Shown here: positions 7,751-16,470 of the stretch, in pieces
Numbering within the stretch: position 1 is the first letter of the stretch
How the letters are laid out: every line of letters begins with the position of its first letter
From: Candidatus Centipeda massiliensis
Lineage (GTDB): Bacteria; Bacillota; Negativicutes; Selenomonadales; Selenomonadaceae
Direction: 5' to 3'
DNA: 64,000 bases
NCBI RefSeq assembly: GCF_900290285.1
Contig: NZ_LT985754.1
Coordinates: 717,364-781,363, forward strand
Notes under the pieces: model-generated
Database searches by the model: none
Seen by the model: the letters and a program-made list of their open reading frames with translations, nothing else
Told to the model about the DNA's origin: nothing
Program-made: the position numbers and the translations under genes

Positions 7751-9040
7751 TTATTTTCTCGTCGTCATTGCTGCCGCGAGTGCCGCACCGAGGGCGGAGC
7801 CGGCATTTTCGAGGATGATCTTGACGTTGACTGCCTCGTCCAGGAGGAGGGTGTCGAGCGCACCACGCAGGTGATGTGCGACGAGCGGGACTTTCTCGTA
7901 GACGGAGCCGTCGACGGCGACGAACTGGTTCTCAAGCCCGTTCTCACCCATACGGTGCTGGATGATGGCGACGTACGTTGCCGCGACGATGCGCGCAGAG
8001 CGGATGATGACGGCGGTTGCAAGTTCCTGCAGCAGGGTACGCTCGGCTGCAGTGAAGGTCATGCCCGTCTTTGCTTCGATGACCGCACCTGCCGCATGGC
8101 GGTCGAGGTGGGCATCGGTGATGATCTCGGAGAGCTCGATGCTCGTAAAGGGATAGATTCCGTCCGCACCGAGGAGATCGGCAAGCGCTGCACCGTAGAG
8201 TGTCCCGAGGTAGCGTCCCGACACCATCTTTTCCAGACGCTGTGCGCCGGGCTGCTCGGATTCACGATCCAAGATATCATCGTATTTGGAGAAGGGCAGA
8301 TTCCCAAAGCCGCCCGACTCCATGTTGATGACGGTCGGCGGCTCACTGCCGTCCGCGAACTCCTCATAGTAGCAGGTGTTCTGCCCTGTGGCGTAAATCG
8401 ATCCGATGTAGGTGTGCTCGTGCTTGTATGCCGCTGCAAGCAGTACCGCGACCGTATCGTTGATGACAGCGACGGGTGTGACGTTTGTCATGCCGCGCCG
8501 TACGAGCGCCTCCTTGAGCAGGTCGTTGACGACCTTGCCCTCAACTCCCTGCGTAGCGAACTCCTTCGTCCAGACGATGAGCTTCGCATTGTTGAGGTTG
8601 GTCTGCTGTGAGGGGAAGGAGAAGGTATGTCCGAGGAGATATTTCGTTTCTCGATTCCCGTCGATTGCCTCGTCGATGATGGAGGCGAGGAAGTCAAACA
8701 TCTCCTCCGCCGTCGCATCCGCACTCACGTAGTCATAGACACCAGGGAGGGTGAGCGGCTTTGCGACCCTGCTCAGCACCTCGTATTCGCCGCTGCCCTT
8801 GAGGAGGATGCGCTGGGCGCGGACATTCGTGCCGCCGAAGTCGAGCGCGAGGAAGGATCCGTGCTCCTTGCCGCTCGGAAGCCCTGCATAGGAGCGGAGC
8901 ATACGGAGCGTTGCGCCCTTTTTGCCGGCGAGTCCCGCACACATATCAGCGCGGAAATCATCGGCGATCTTGCGGAGTGCATTGTCGTCTATGGTGAAGG
9001 CGGCTTTTATCTCGTCAAATTTTTCACGATCAAATCCCAT
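7751..9040 (-). CDS. eukaryotic-type hexokinase
   Basis: This ATP-dependent hexose kinase (429 aa) belongs to the hexokinase I/II fold family rather than the short bacterial glucokinase family. It has LALDFGGTNVRAQR (phosphate-1 site, about residues 65-76), a GHTFSFPSQQ sugar-binding block, NDTVAVLLAAAY with the probable catalytic Asp, and a GSGA-like adenosine region near the end (ENAGSALGAALAA). The ATG at 9040 has GGAGGAG upstream; longer readings run into an intergenic repeat. It is the last gene of the PTS-GH13-HAD operon. Its inferred job is to phosphorylate free glucose released by the glucosidase, since PTS uptake would phosphorylate only one of the two hexoses. Confidence 0.88.
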   Translation of the reverse strand: MGFDREKFDEIKAAFTIDDNALRKIADDFRADMCAGLAGKKGATLRMLRSYAGLPSGKEHGSFLALDFGGTNVRAQRILLKGSGEYEVLSRVAKPLTLPGVYDYVSADATAEEMFDFLASIIDEAIDGNRETKYLLGHTFSFPSQQTNLNNAKLIVWTKEFATQGVEGKVVNDLLKEALVRRGMTNVTPVAVINDTVAVLLAAAYKHEHTYIGSIYATGQNTCYYEEFADGSEPPTVINMESGGFGNLPFSKYDDILDRESEQPGAQRLEKMVSGRYLGTLYGAALADLLGADGIYPFTSIELSEIITDAHLDRHAAGAVIEAKTGMTFTAAERTLLQELATAVIIRSARIVAATYVAIIQHRMGENGLENQFVAVDGSVYEKVPLVAHHLRGALDTLLLDEAVNVKIILENAGSALGAALAAAMTTRK

Positions 9041-9091
9041 GGTAACTCCTCCCAAGAAAAATTGTGGGGACGCCCCTATTGGTTCGCCCCA

Positions 9092-9146
9092 GCCTCCCCC
9101 GTTCGAAACGGGGGAGGGGGACCGCGTAAGCGGTGGAAGGGGCGCC
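9092..9146 (+). repeat. palindromic intergenic repeat, copy A
   Basis: Two successive hairpins, CCTCCCCCGTT/AACGGGGGAGG and ACCGC/GCGGT, are followed by GGAAGGGGCGCC. The same unit occurs at 24922, 33031 and (inverted) 49216. It lies between the HAD and hexokinase genes of one operon, so it is transcribed and may act as an mRNA-stabilising or attenuating structure. Confidence 0.85.
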
Positions 9147-9167
9147 ACTATCTAAATACACTTATCC

Positions 9168-9941
9168 TTAGCGGAAGTGATCGAGCATCGCGCCGACGCT
9201 CGGGAACACCTGCTTTGCCTGTGCCTGTATCTCGGGGCGTGCCGTGGTGAGCGAGTACCCGTTCCACGCTTTCAGCATCGGCAGGTCGTTCGTCTCATCG
9301 CCGATGGCGAACACCTCTGCACCCTCCCAGCCCATGACGGAGAGGAGCTTCTTGATACCCTGATCTTTGCTGATCCCGGTGGGCGTAATGTCAAGGCTGC
9401 ACGCATTTGGGAACGCGTGAATCAGATCGCCGAGCTTCGCGTTCAGCACCGCCGCACATTCATCCGAGAGCGCAGGCTCAGGGAAGCCGAGCGAGAACTG
9501 CTGAATCCCCGTCAGTCCTCCGATCTCGCTCTCCTTGATGTAGATGATGGGGAAATCCCAGTCCTTTGCCTCGCGCTCGATCCACGAGCCTTCGGAGTGG
9601 TGGCAGAGGTAGGTCACATCTGCTGCCGAGAAGGCGAAATGGAAGGATTTCTGTGCAGATGGCTCCGACGCAATCGCCGTGAGCGCGCGAGGATCAATCT
9701 CTGCCTGAAATCGGACGGCTGCATCCGCACCTCGTATGATGCCACCGTTGTTGCAGACGGTGTAGTCGAACTCTACGCCGTATTCCTCAAGCTGCGGGAC
9801 AAGCATCCCATAGTCGCGTCCCGAGATCACGCCGAACTTGTGCCCTGCGGCACGCCAGCGGGCGATGCCCTCCTTCGTCTCCGCATCGATCTTGCCGCCC
9901 CGGAGGAGCGTGCCATCGTAGTCGCTTGCCGCTACCTTCAT
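9168..9941 (-). CDS. HAD-IIB (Cof-like) sugar phosphatase
   Basis: The 257-residue protein is a cytosolic haloacid dehalogenase-type phosphatase. It has the motif I variant ASDYDGTLL near residue 5 (D7 nucleophile, D9), motif II VISGRD, the type IIB cap domain in the middle, and C-terminal ISKDQGIKKLL and AIGDETNDLPML (motifs III and IV). These enzymes dephosphorylate sugar phosphates and similar metabolites. Its start overlaps the stop of the GH13 gene by 4 bp (ATGA), so it belongs to the alpha-glucoside operon, where it could relieve sugar-phosphate build-up. The substrate is not predictable. Confidence 0.85.
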   Translation of the reverse strand: MKVAASDYDGTLLRGGKIDAETKEGIARWRAAGHKFGVISGRDYGMLVPQLEEYGVEFDYTVCNNGGIIRGADAAVRFQAEIDPRALTAIASEPSAQKSFHFAFSAADVTYLCHHSEGSWIEREAKDWDFPIIYIKESEIGGLTGIQQFSLGFPEPALSDECAAVLNAKLGDLIHAFPNACSLDITPTGISKDQGIKKLLSVMGWEGAEVFAIGDETNDLPMLKAWNGYSLTTARPEIQAQAKQVFPSVGAMLDHFR

Positions 9942-11602
9942 TTTACTTCCTCCTCATAGACAACCGCCTCAAGCGGGCGGAGCGCCGTGCGCGGCGCATC
10001 TGCATAGCTGCCGATGAGACGCACGCCCTTTAGGAATCCTGCGGGCAGCTGTGACTCCTCCGCAGAGAAGTTGACCGCCGTCACGATGCGGCGCGTGCCC
10101 TCCGTACGAGAGAATGCGTAGATCTGCTCGTTTTCGGCAAGCAGTTCCGCATAGACCCCGTTGAGCAGTACGGGATTCGTCTTGCGCAGACGGATGAGCT
10201 GCTTGTAGTAGGAGAGGACGGAATCCGCATCCTTTCCCTCTGCCGCCGCATTGATTGTGTGGTAGTTCTCGTTTGCAGGCAGCCACGGTGTACCCGTCGT
10301 AAAGCCTGCGTTTTCCGACGCATCCCACTGCATCGGCGTACGTGCGTTGTCACGGCTGTTGAAGTGGACAAAGGACAGCGCCTCGGCGGGGCTGAATCCT
10401 TCCTTCAGCGCAAGCTCGTACTGACCGTGGGAGGAGATGTCGTCGTATGCCTCAATCGTATCCCACTTGACGTTTGTCATACCGAGCTCCTCGCCCTCGT
10501 AGATGAAGGGCGTGCCGCGCAGGGTCATGAGGACAGTGGCAAGTGCCTTTGCCGCAAGGCGCGTATCCCCGCTGTGTGGGAAGAAGTAGTTGACGGAGCG
10601 TGCGCGGTCATGGTTCTCGAAGTAGATCGGGTACCAGCCCTCCTTGGCAACGCTCGCCTGACTTGCCGAGAGTGCGCCCTTGAGCTTTGTGAGCGGCCAC
10701 GGAACCATCTTCGACCAGCATTCGCCGCCCTCGTAGGGGACGAGGACGTGCGCGAACTCGAACAGCATCGAGAATACGCCGTTCTCACCGACCCAGTCGG
10801 GGAGTTCTGCGACCGAGACACCGTTCGCCTCGCCGACGGTGAAGATGTCGTGCCCGTCAAAGACCTCCCTGCGGAACTCGTGGAGGAAATCGAGGATGCC
10901 GGGCGTGTTCGCCGTCATATCGTGGACGCTTACCATGCCGTCTGCCGCATCGGGCGTGCCGTCTTCGAAGACGGCGGGTTTCTTGATGTAGGTGATCGCG
11001 TCGATGCGGAAGCCGCCGACGCCCTTGTCGAGCCAGAAGTTTGCCGCCGCAAAGAGGGCTGCGCGCACCTCCGGATTCTCCCAGTTGAGGTCGGGCTGTG
11101 CCTCGGCAAAGGTGTGGAGGTAGTACTGATCGCGTTCCGCGCAGTACGTCCACGCGGAGCCTCCGAAGATGCCACGCCAGTTCGTCGGTGCGCTGCCGTC
11201 CGGCTTTGCGTCGCGCCAGATATACCAGTCACTCTTTGGGTTATTGCGGCTCGCCTTCGACTCGATAAACCACGGATGCTGATCGGAGCTGTGGTTGTAG
11301 ACGAGATCCATGACGATGCGGATGTCACGGCGTTTTGCCTCCGCGATCAGCTCCTCCATGTCGGCGAGTGTGCCGAACTGGGGATTGATGCCCGTATAGT
11401 CGCTGATGTCGTAGCCGTTGTCGACCATCGGCGAAGGGTAGACGGGGGTGAGCCAGAGTGCACCCGCGCCGAGATCCTTCAGATAGTCGAGCTTCTCGGT
11501 GATGCCGCGCAGATCGCCCGTGCCGCTTCCCGTCGTATCGTTGAAGCTCTTTGGATAAATCTGGTAGACGGCGGTGTTCTGCCACCATTTTGTTGCTTTC
11601 AT
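9938..11602 (-). CDS. GH13 alpha-glucosidase (oligo-1,6-glucosidase / TreC-like)
   Basis: This 554-residue glycoside hydrolase family 13 enzyme hydrolyses alpha-glucosides. It has the (beta/alpha)8 catalytic domain with DLVYNH (about 99-104), GGFRIDAITY with the nucleophile D201, FTVGEAN with the acid/base E258 and ENHD with D332. A DNGYDISDYTGI block and the SRDNARTPMQW motif are typical of the oligo-1,6-glucosidase, trehalose-6-phosphate hydrolase and related subfamilies. There is no signal peptide, so it acts in the cytosol on sugars brought in by the adjacent PTS. Whether it prefers a phosphorylated substrate, as TreC does, cannot be told from motifs alone. Confidence 0.85.
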   Translation of the reverse strand: MKATKWWQNTAVYQIYPKSFNDTTGSGTGDLRGITEKLDYLKDLGAGALWLTPVYPSPMVDNGYDISDYTGINPQFGTLADMEELIAEAKRRDIRIVMDLVYNHSSDQHPWFIESKASRNNPKSDWYIWRDAKPDGSAPTNWRGIFGGSAWTYCAERDQYYLHTFAEAQPDLNWENPEVRAALFAAANFWLDKGVGGFRIDAITYIKKPAVFEDGTPDAADGMVSVHDMTANTPGILDFLHEFRREVFDGHDIFTVGEANGVSVAELPDWVGENGVFSMLFEFAHVLVPYEGGECWSKMVPWPLTKLKGALSASQASVAKEGWYPIYFENHDRARSVNYFFPHSGDTRLAAKALATVLMTLRGTPFIYEGEELGMTNVKWDTIEAYDDISSHGQYELALKEGFSPAEALSFVHFNSRDNARTPMQWDASENAGFTTGTPWLPANENYHTINAAAEGKDADSVLSYYKQLIRLRKTNPVLLNGVYAELLAENEQIYAFSRTEGTRRIVTAVNFSAEESQLPAGFLKGVRLIGSYADAPRTALRPLEAVVYEEEVK

Positions 11603-11615
11603 GCTTGTTCCTTTC

Positions 11616-13727
11616 TTAGAACGTCAGCACGGGTGTTTCGCCCGCCTTGGCATCCATGCCCGTCACCTTCTTCATGAGCGGATATTCGCCGGAGTTCGTG
11701 ACTGCCATGATGACGGTGTCCTGATAGCCCGCCGCATGGATCACGTCGCGGTCGAACTTCACGAGCGGCGCTCCCGCCTTGACGCGGTCGCCCATCTTGA
11801 CGAGCAGTTCAAAGCCCTTGCCCTCAAGTTTCACCGTATCCACGCCGATGTGGATGAGGAGTTCCGCGCCGTTGTCCATACGGAGACCGACTGCGTGGCG
11901 GCTGTCCTCCATAACCATTGTGATCTCGGCATCCGCCGGTGCGACCACAACGCCATCCGTCGGCTCGACCGCAACGCCGTCGCCCATCATCTTCTGCGAG
12001 AACATCTCGTCCTTGACCTCACTCATGTCGATGATATGACCCGTTGCAGCAGCCGTAATGGCGAAGGATTTCTCCGTGCCGACAGCGACCTCGTCCACAT
12101 CGGAGGCCGGTGCTGCCATGAGCGCCTCGAAGCGCTCGCGGATCTGCGGGACGGAGAGACCGACGATGACCTGGAATGCGTGACCGTTGCGTACAAGCCC
12201 GTGTGCGCCCGCCTCGGTGAATGCGCCCGTCGGAGCGACGAGTTCGGGATCGTTGACCGTGACGCGCAGACGCGTTGCGCAGTTCGTCACATCCTTGATG
12301 TTTGCCGCACCGCCGAGACCGTCGAGGAAGGCACGTGCCTTGACATCGCGCTCATCGAGCTTCATGCCGGGAGCGGCTGCCGCAGCACCCGATGCACCCG
12401 CCTGTTTTGCCTTGTAGTCCGCCTTGGTAAAGAGCTTGTCCTCTACGCCGTCGTCCGTGCGTCCGGGCGTCTTGTAGTCCTTGAGCAGGATGACCCAGCG
12501 GAAGACAAAGAAGTAGATCGCGGTGAAGCACAGACCAACGGCGATCTGCATGAGGTATGTTGCATAGTGATACGAGAAGAGGGGAATCCAGTTCTGCACG
12601 AAGCAGTCGATCAGACCGCCGCCGAAGTTGCCCGAGAGCCCGATTGCGTAGAGCGTTGCGGAAAGCGTCGCCGAGAGGACGGCGTGCAGGAGATAGAGAA
12701 GCGGTGCAACGAAGAGGAAGGTGAACTCGATTGGCTCGGTGATGCCGCAGAGTACCGCCGTGATCGTTGCGGGGATGAGGAGCGCCGCTGTCTTCTTGCG
12801 CTTCTCGGGCTTTGCACACATATAGATCGCGAGTGCAGCGCCCGGCAGACCGAAGACCTTGCCGCTGCCATGGAGGGCAAAGCCGCCCTCGGGGAAGAGC
12901 TCACGGAGCGACTGTCCGCTCACCATGAAGTCATTGATATGTCCGAGCCAATATGCCTGAATGCCGCCGTCGACGACCGCAGGACCAAAGATGAACGGGA
13001 GATAGATGAAGTGATGCAGACCTGCGGGAAGGAGCATTTTTTCCGAGAACGTGTATGCCCAGACACCGAGGATGCCGCTGGTCTTGAGGAAGAACTGGAA
13101 CTGCTCGATGGCGTGCTGTACCGCCGGCCAGACGATGCAGAAGAGAAGAGCCATTGGGATCATGACGACGAAGCCAATCGCCACGACGAATGCAGGTCCC
13201 TTGAAGATGCCGAGCCAGTCGGGGATGTTCGTGTCATAGAAGTGATTGTGCAGGAATGCCGTGCAGCAGGCGATGAAGATCGCGCCGAGCATGCCCATGT
13301 CGAGCGTCTTGACGTTCGCGATCATCGCAAGGCCTGTGCCGGGACCCGCCGCTTGGCTGTAGTCCACACCGAACGCGCTGCCGTGGAGCGTGAGAAATGC
13401 GGAGATGAAGTAGTTGAAGAGCATGTAGATGACGAAGGATTCCATCGCACAGCGCGCGGGTTCCTTTTTTGCAAAGCCGATCGGCACGGCGATGGCGAAG
13501 AGAATGGGCATCTGCGCAAACACCGTCCACGCACCCTGTTCGACGACGAACCAGAAATCGTACCAGAGTGTGCCCTGTGCGGCGATGCTGCCGAGCAGCC
13601 CCTCGTTCTTGCAGACGATGGACACCGCCACCGTAAGTCCGAAGAATGCAAACAGAATGACGGGCGTATACATCGCGCCGCCAAACCGCTGCATGTTCTG
13701 CATGATGACATCCTTGCTGAGTGCCAT
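11616..13727 (-). CDS. PTS EIICBA permease, alpha-glucoside/glucose type
   Basis: This 703-residue phosphotransferase permease fuses all three domains in the order IIC-IIB-IIA. The IIC part (about 1-430) has around ten membrane helices with the GITEPIEFTFLF signature. IIB has the phosphorylated Cys in TNCATRLRV (about residue 483), and IIA has the active His in LLIHIGVDTVKL (about residue 626). It is closest in layout to the maltose/alpha-glucoside permeases (MalX/AglA type). The start at 13727 has GGAGGA upstream. It leads the operon with GH13, HAD and hexokinase genes, and an RpiR regulator gene lies upstream. The exact sugar (maltose, isomaltose, trehalose or similar) is unresolved. Confidence 0.85.
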   Translation of the reverse strand: MALSKDVIMQNMQRFGGAMYTPVILFAFFGLTVAVSIVCKNEGLLGSIAAQGTLWYDFWFVVEQGAWTVFAQMPILFAIAVPIGFAKKEPARCAMESFVIYMLFNYFISAFLTLHGSAFGVDYSQAAGPGTGLAMIANVKTLDMGMLGAIFIACCTAFLHNHFYDTNIPDWLGIFKGPAFVVAIGFVVMIPMALLFCIVWPAVQHAIEQFQFFLKTSGILGVWAYTFSEKMLLPAGLHHFIYLPFIFGPAVVDGGIQAYWLGHINDFMVSGQSLRELFPEGGFALHGSGKVFGLPGAALAIYMCAKPEKRKKTAALLIPATITAVLCGITEPIEFTFLFVAPLLYLLHAVLSATLSATLYAIGLSGNFGGGLIDCFVQNWIPLFSYHYATYLMQIAVGLCFTAIYFFVFRWVILLKDYKTPGRTDDGVEDKLFTKADYKAKQAGASGAAAAAPGMKLDERDVKARAFLDGLGGAANIKDVTNCATRLRVTVNDPELVAPTGAFTEAGAHGLVRNGHAFQVIVGLSVPQIRERFEALMAAPASDVDEVAVGTEKSFAITAAATGHIIDMSEVKDEMFSQKMMGDGVAVEPTDGVVVAPADAEITMVMEDSRHAVGLRMDNGAELLIHIGVDTVKLEGKGFELLVKMGDRVKAGAPLVKFDRDVIHAAGYQDTVIMAVTNSGEYPLMKKVTGMDAKAGETPVLTF

Positions 13728-13757
13728 GTGCGTTCCTCCTTATCCCAAAAACCAAAC

Positions 13758-13813
13758 CCCTGCGGCAGGGAAGCCCGTGCTTCCCGAGAATGAAACTGAA
13801 ACTAATATGAAAT
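13758..13813 (-). promoter_or_regulatory. leader/operator region of the alpha-glucoside operon
   Basis: Reading towards the PTS gene there are three TGAAA(C/T) units (13791-13796, 13797-13802 and 13808-13813, on the plus strand), a plausible RpiR binding site. A perfect 7-bp hairpin (GGGAAGC/GCTTCCC, 13768-13785) follows, and then a CCCTG/CAGGG hairpin (13758-13770) that shares its GGG bases with the first and precedes a T-rich run. The two hairpins cannot form at once, so an attenuator is possible. No strong -35/-10 pair was found. Confidence 0.35.
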
Positions 13814-13834
13814 CCGTTGTCTATAAGATAGCGT

Positions 13835-13865
13835 AAAAAAGCCGCGAACGCAATAGCTTCGCGGC
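13835..13865 (-). terminator. intrinsic terminator after the RpiR regulator gene
   Basis: On the minus strand a GCCGCGAAGC/GCGTTCGCGGC stem is followed by TTTTTT. It separates the regulator transcript from the PTS operon, which therefore needs its own promoter. Confidence 0.8.
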
Positions 13866-13918
13866 ATTCGGGAGAGATGTACGGAGACTGTACCGTGGTA
13901 CATGGGGTGAAATTTGTT

Positions 13919-14683
13919 TCACACGCTCAACTCCTGCACATAAAGCCGATAATGTACGTACCATATTTCCAGCAGCAGGAAGTAGGCGAGCATGGATTTG
14001 AACTGCAGCCGCTGCTCGTTCTCGGGCAAATCGAACGCGGCGGGCGTGACATAGAGGTTTTCGCTTGAGCGGGAGGCGAGCGTGTTGTGCCGCATCTCCG
14101 TGATGGAGAGGATGGGGACACCCTTGAGGCTGAGCCGGTCGGCGAACTCCACGACGCGCTCGCTTTCGCCTGAGAGGGAGACGAAGATGAAGAGGTCGTC
14201 GGGACCCGCCGCTTGATAGACGGAGTAGAATTCCTCGCGGCCTGCGATCTCGTAGATGAAGATGTTATCGTAGACGAAGAGGCGCTTCAGCTCCTGCATG
14301 ACATTTGTCTGTACATAGCCGGAGGCGTATGCAAAGATGCGATGTGCCTCGTGGATGAGGCGGCTTGCACGCGTGTAGTCACGCCGCATCAGCTCGCGCC
14401 ATGTCTGATCGTAGAAGCTGCCGAGCGAGCTCCTTATATCCTTTGCGGGAATGGGCTGCGACGTGCTTTCCATGCGCATGACCGCCTTCATCTCGCCGAA
14501 GCCGTCAAAGCCCAGCTTCTGTGCAAAGCGCACGACGGACGCGCTTGAAACGGCGCATGCACGCGCAAGCTCATGGATGGAGACACGGCTTGCCGCCGTG
14601 CGGTTGCTGTCGATCCAGCGCCAGATGCACCGATCTGCATCGCTGAGGTCACGCAGGTGCGCGTTGATTCGTTCCGTAAGCAT
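13919..14683 (-). CDS. MurR/RpiR-family transcriptional regulator
   Basis: The 254-residue regulator has an N-terminal helix-turn-helix (about residues 1-75, with VSIHELARACAVSSASVVRFA) and a C-terminal SIS sugar-phosphate-binding domain (about 105-235, with FVSLSGESERVVEFADRL). Such proteins sense phosphosugars and control adjacent sugar operons, so control of the downstream PTS operon is likely. The ATG at 14683 is preferred (GAGGGG upstream), but an in-frame GTG at 14698 with AAGGA upstream would add five residues. It is transcribed divergently from the HAD gene at 14791. Confidence 0.85.
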   Translation of the reverse strand: MLTERINAHLRDLSDADRCIWRWIDSNRTAASRVSIHELARACAVSSASVVRFAQKLGFDGFGEMKAVMRMESTSQPIPAKDIRSSLGSFYDQTWRELMRRDYTRASRLIHEAHRIFAYASGYVQTNVMQELKRLFVYDNIFIYEIAGREEFYSVYQAAGPDDLFIFVSLSGESERVVEFADRLSLKGVPILSITEMRHNTLASRSSENLYVTPAAFDLPENEQRLQFKSMLAYFLLLEIWYVHYRLYVQELSV

Positions 14684-14729
14684 ACGATGCCCCCTCACTG
14701 TTTTCCTTATTATAGCATATCTTTTTTAA

Positions 14730-14758
14730 TTGCGTGGAAAATTGTTCTTTGTTATAAT
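14730..14758 (+). promoter_or_regulatory. promoter of the HAD phosphatase gene at 14791
   Basis: TTGCGT at 14730-14735 and TATAAT at 14753-14758 with a 17-bp spacer. It lies 32 bp upstream of the start codon in the divergent interval with the RpiR gene. Confidence 0.75.
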
Positions 14759-14790
14759 GGGGGCATTGTATACAGGGAGAAAGGGATGCA

Positions 14791-15594
14791 ATGATACGGC
14801 TGATTTTTTCGGATATGGACGGAACCCTGCTGGATGATCGCGGGCATCTGCCCGCAGAGTTCGGGCAGATGTATGCACGTCTGAGGGCGCACGGCATCCG
14901 CTTTGCGCCCGCATCGGGGCGGCAGTACGCCTCTCTGCGCAAGACGTTCGACGCATGGAAGGATGAGATGATCTTCCTCGCAGAGAACGGGACGCTGGTG
15001 ATGGAGGGCGGCAGGGAGCTGTTTGCAGCGCCCGTAGATCCTGTGCTCGGCCTGCGTGTGATGCAGACAGGAGAGGCGCTGACGGGGGTGTATTCCGTAT
15101 ACTGCGGAAAGAAACAGGGATATATCCACAGGGCGGACGATGTACCGGCGTTTCGCGCAGAACTTGAAAAGTATGTGTCGAAATCCATGGTGACGGAGGA
15201 CTTTGCCGCCGTCGACGATGTACCGATCAAGATGGCGTTCTTTGATCCGTCCGGCCATGCGGATACAACGATCCTCCCCGTGATGGAGCAGTATGCGGAT
15301 CGGATGCAGGTCACACTGTCGAGTGCACTGTGGGTCGATGTCTATGCGCAGGGCGTGAGCAAGGGCGTTGCCGCTGCGCGCGTGCAGGAGCATCTTGGGC
15401 TGACGCCCGACGAGTGTGCTGCGTTCGGCGACTACGGCAACGATCTTGAACTGATGGATGCGGTTACATACAGCTTTGCGATGGCGAACGCCATTCCTGC
15501 CGTGCAGGAGCGTGCGCGCTATCGTGCGCCGAGCAACGGGGAACATGGTGTGATGGCGGTCTGCGAACGGATTCTCGCGGGCGAATTTGACTGA
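14791..15594 (+). CDS. HAD-IIB (Cof-like) phosphatase
   Basis: The 267-residue cytosolic HAD phosphatase has IFSDMDGTLLDD (nucleophile at about D8), PASGRQYASL as motif II, a type IIB cap domain and the C-terminal VSKGVAAARV and AFGDYGNDLELMDAV motifs. It is a paralogue of the HAD protein at 9.2-9.9 kb but only distantly similar. The substrate is unknown; Cof-like enzymes act on small phosphorylated metabolites. It starts a run of plus-strand genes with the PHP phosphatase 8 bp downstream. Confidence 0.85.
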   Translation: MIRLIFSDMDGTLLDDRGHLPAEFGQMYARLRAHGIRFAPASGRQYASLRKTFDAWKDEMIFLAENGTLVMEGGRELFAAPVDPVLGLRVMQTGEALTGVYSVYCGKKQGYIHRADDVPAFRAELEKYVSKSMVTEDFAAVDDVPIKMAFFDPSGHADTTILPVMEQYADRMQVTLSSALWVDVYAQGVSKGVAAARVQEHLGLTPDECAAFGDYGNDLELMDAVTYSFAMANAIPAVQERARYRAPSNGEHGVMAVCERILAGEFD

Positions 15595-15602
15595 GGTGCG
15601 CG

Positions 15603-16454
15603 ATGCGATTTGACTATCATATACACTTGGAGTACGGCTCCTACGATGAGGACTATGCGGAGGGATTCTTCCGTGCGGCGGCGGCGCGCGGCGTTCATGA
15701 GATCGGGTTCTCCGAGCATTCGCATACGTTTCCGGAGTTCGAGCAGCTCTACTACGACGACCTGATCCTCGACGACAGCTTTGTCGGGGCGTTTCAGAAG
15801 AAATGGCTGAAGTCGAACAAGTTCAAGTACACGTTGGATGAGTATTTTTCATTCATTGAAAAGCTGCGGAAAAAGCACAAGGTGCTTGCAGGCATTGAGG
15901 TCTGCAATTTTCAGGATCAGGCGGCGGTGGGGAAGCTCCTGCGTGCCTATCCCTTTGACTATGTGATTGGCTCGGTGCATTTTCTGCGCGGCTGGGCGTA
16001 TGACACGGGCGCGATCAAAGCGGAGTGGGACAACCATCCCTTGACAGACATCTACGAGTGGTATACGGAGGAAGTGGAGAAACTCGCGGCATCGGGACTC
16101 TACGATGCGCTTGGGCACCCGTTCAACATCCGGCTTTACAGACATTTCCCCGACTTCGATGTCACACCGTATCTTGAGCGCGTCGCACGGGCGATGAAAG
16201 AGGCGGATATGATCGTTGACCTCAATACAGGGACGTACTACCGTTACCCCGTGGAGGAGTTTTCTCCCTATCCGGATTTCATGCGCATGGCGAAGGAATA
16301 CGATCTGCCAATCATCACGACCTCGGACGCACACAAGCCTGAGGACTGTGCGCGCTACAACGAGGAGGCAGTACAATACGCGCGCTCCTTTGGCTATGTG
16401 CAGCAGATCCGCTTCACGGGCGGACGTGCGCGGGAGCATGTCGCGTTTGACTAA
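15603..16454 (+). CDS. hisJ: PHP-family histidinol-phosphatase
   Basis: The 283-residue polymerase-and-histidinol-phosphatase-fold enzyme should dephosphorylate histidinol phosphate, the penultimate step of histidine synthesis. Metal-binding motifs are HIHLEYG (about residues 6-12), EHSHTFPEF (about 38-46), AGIEVCN, GSVHF, GHPFN and TSDAHKPEDC near the C-terminus, the normal set for the HisJ/HisK branch. No other his genes are present in the window, so the assignment rests on motif pattern and length only. Confidence 0.75.
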   Translation: MRFDYHIHLEYGSYDEDYAEGFFRAAAARGVHEIGFSEHSHTFPEFEQLYYDDLILDDSFVGAFQKKWLKSNKFKYTLDEYFSFIEKLRKKHKVLAGIEVCNFQDQAAVGKLLRAYPFDYVIGSVHFLRGWAYDTGAIKAEWDNHPLTDIYEWYTEEVEKLAASGLYDALGHPFNIRLYRHFPDFDVTPYLERVARAMKEADMIVDLNTGTYYRYPVEEFSPYPDFMRMAKEYDLPIITTSDAHKPEDCARYNEEAVQYARSFGYVQQIRFTGGRAREHVAFD

Positions 16455-16470
16455 GAGAGGAGCGTATGAG

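Noticed and set aside
8941-9148. Longer hexokinase start at 9148
   Set aside because: The extension translates the palindromic repeat; ATG 9040 has a strong GGAGGAG.
11574-13793. 739-codon open frame on the plus strand over the PTS gene
   Set aside because: Antisense shadow of a GC-rich gene; composition is Asp/Arg/Glu/His rich with no domain, while the minus strand encodes a clear EIICBA.
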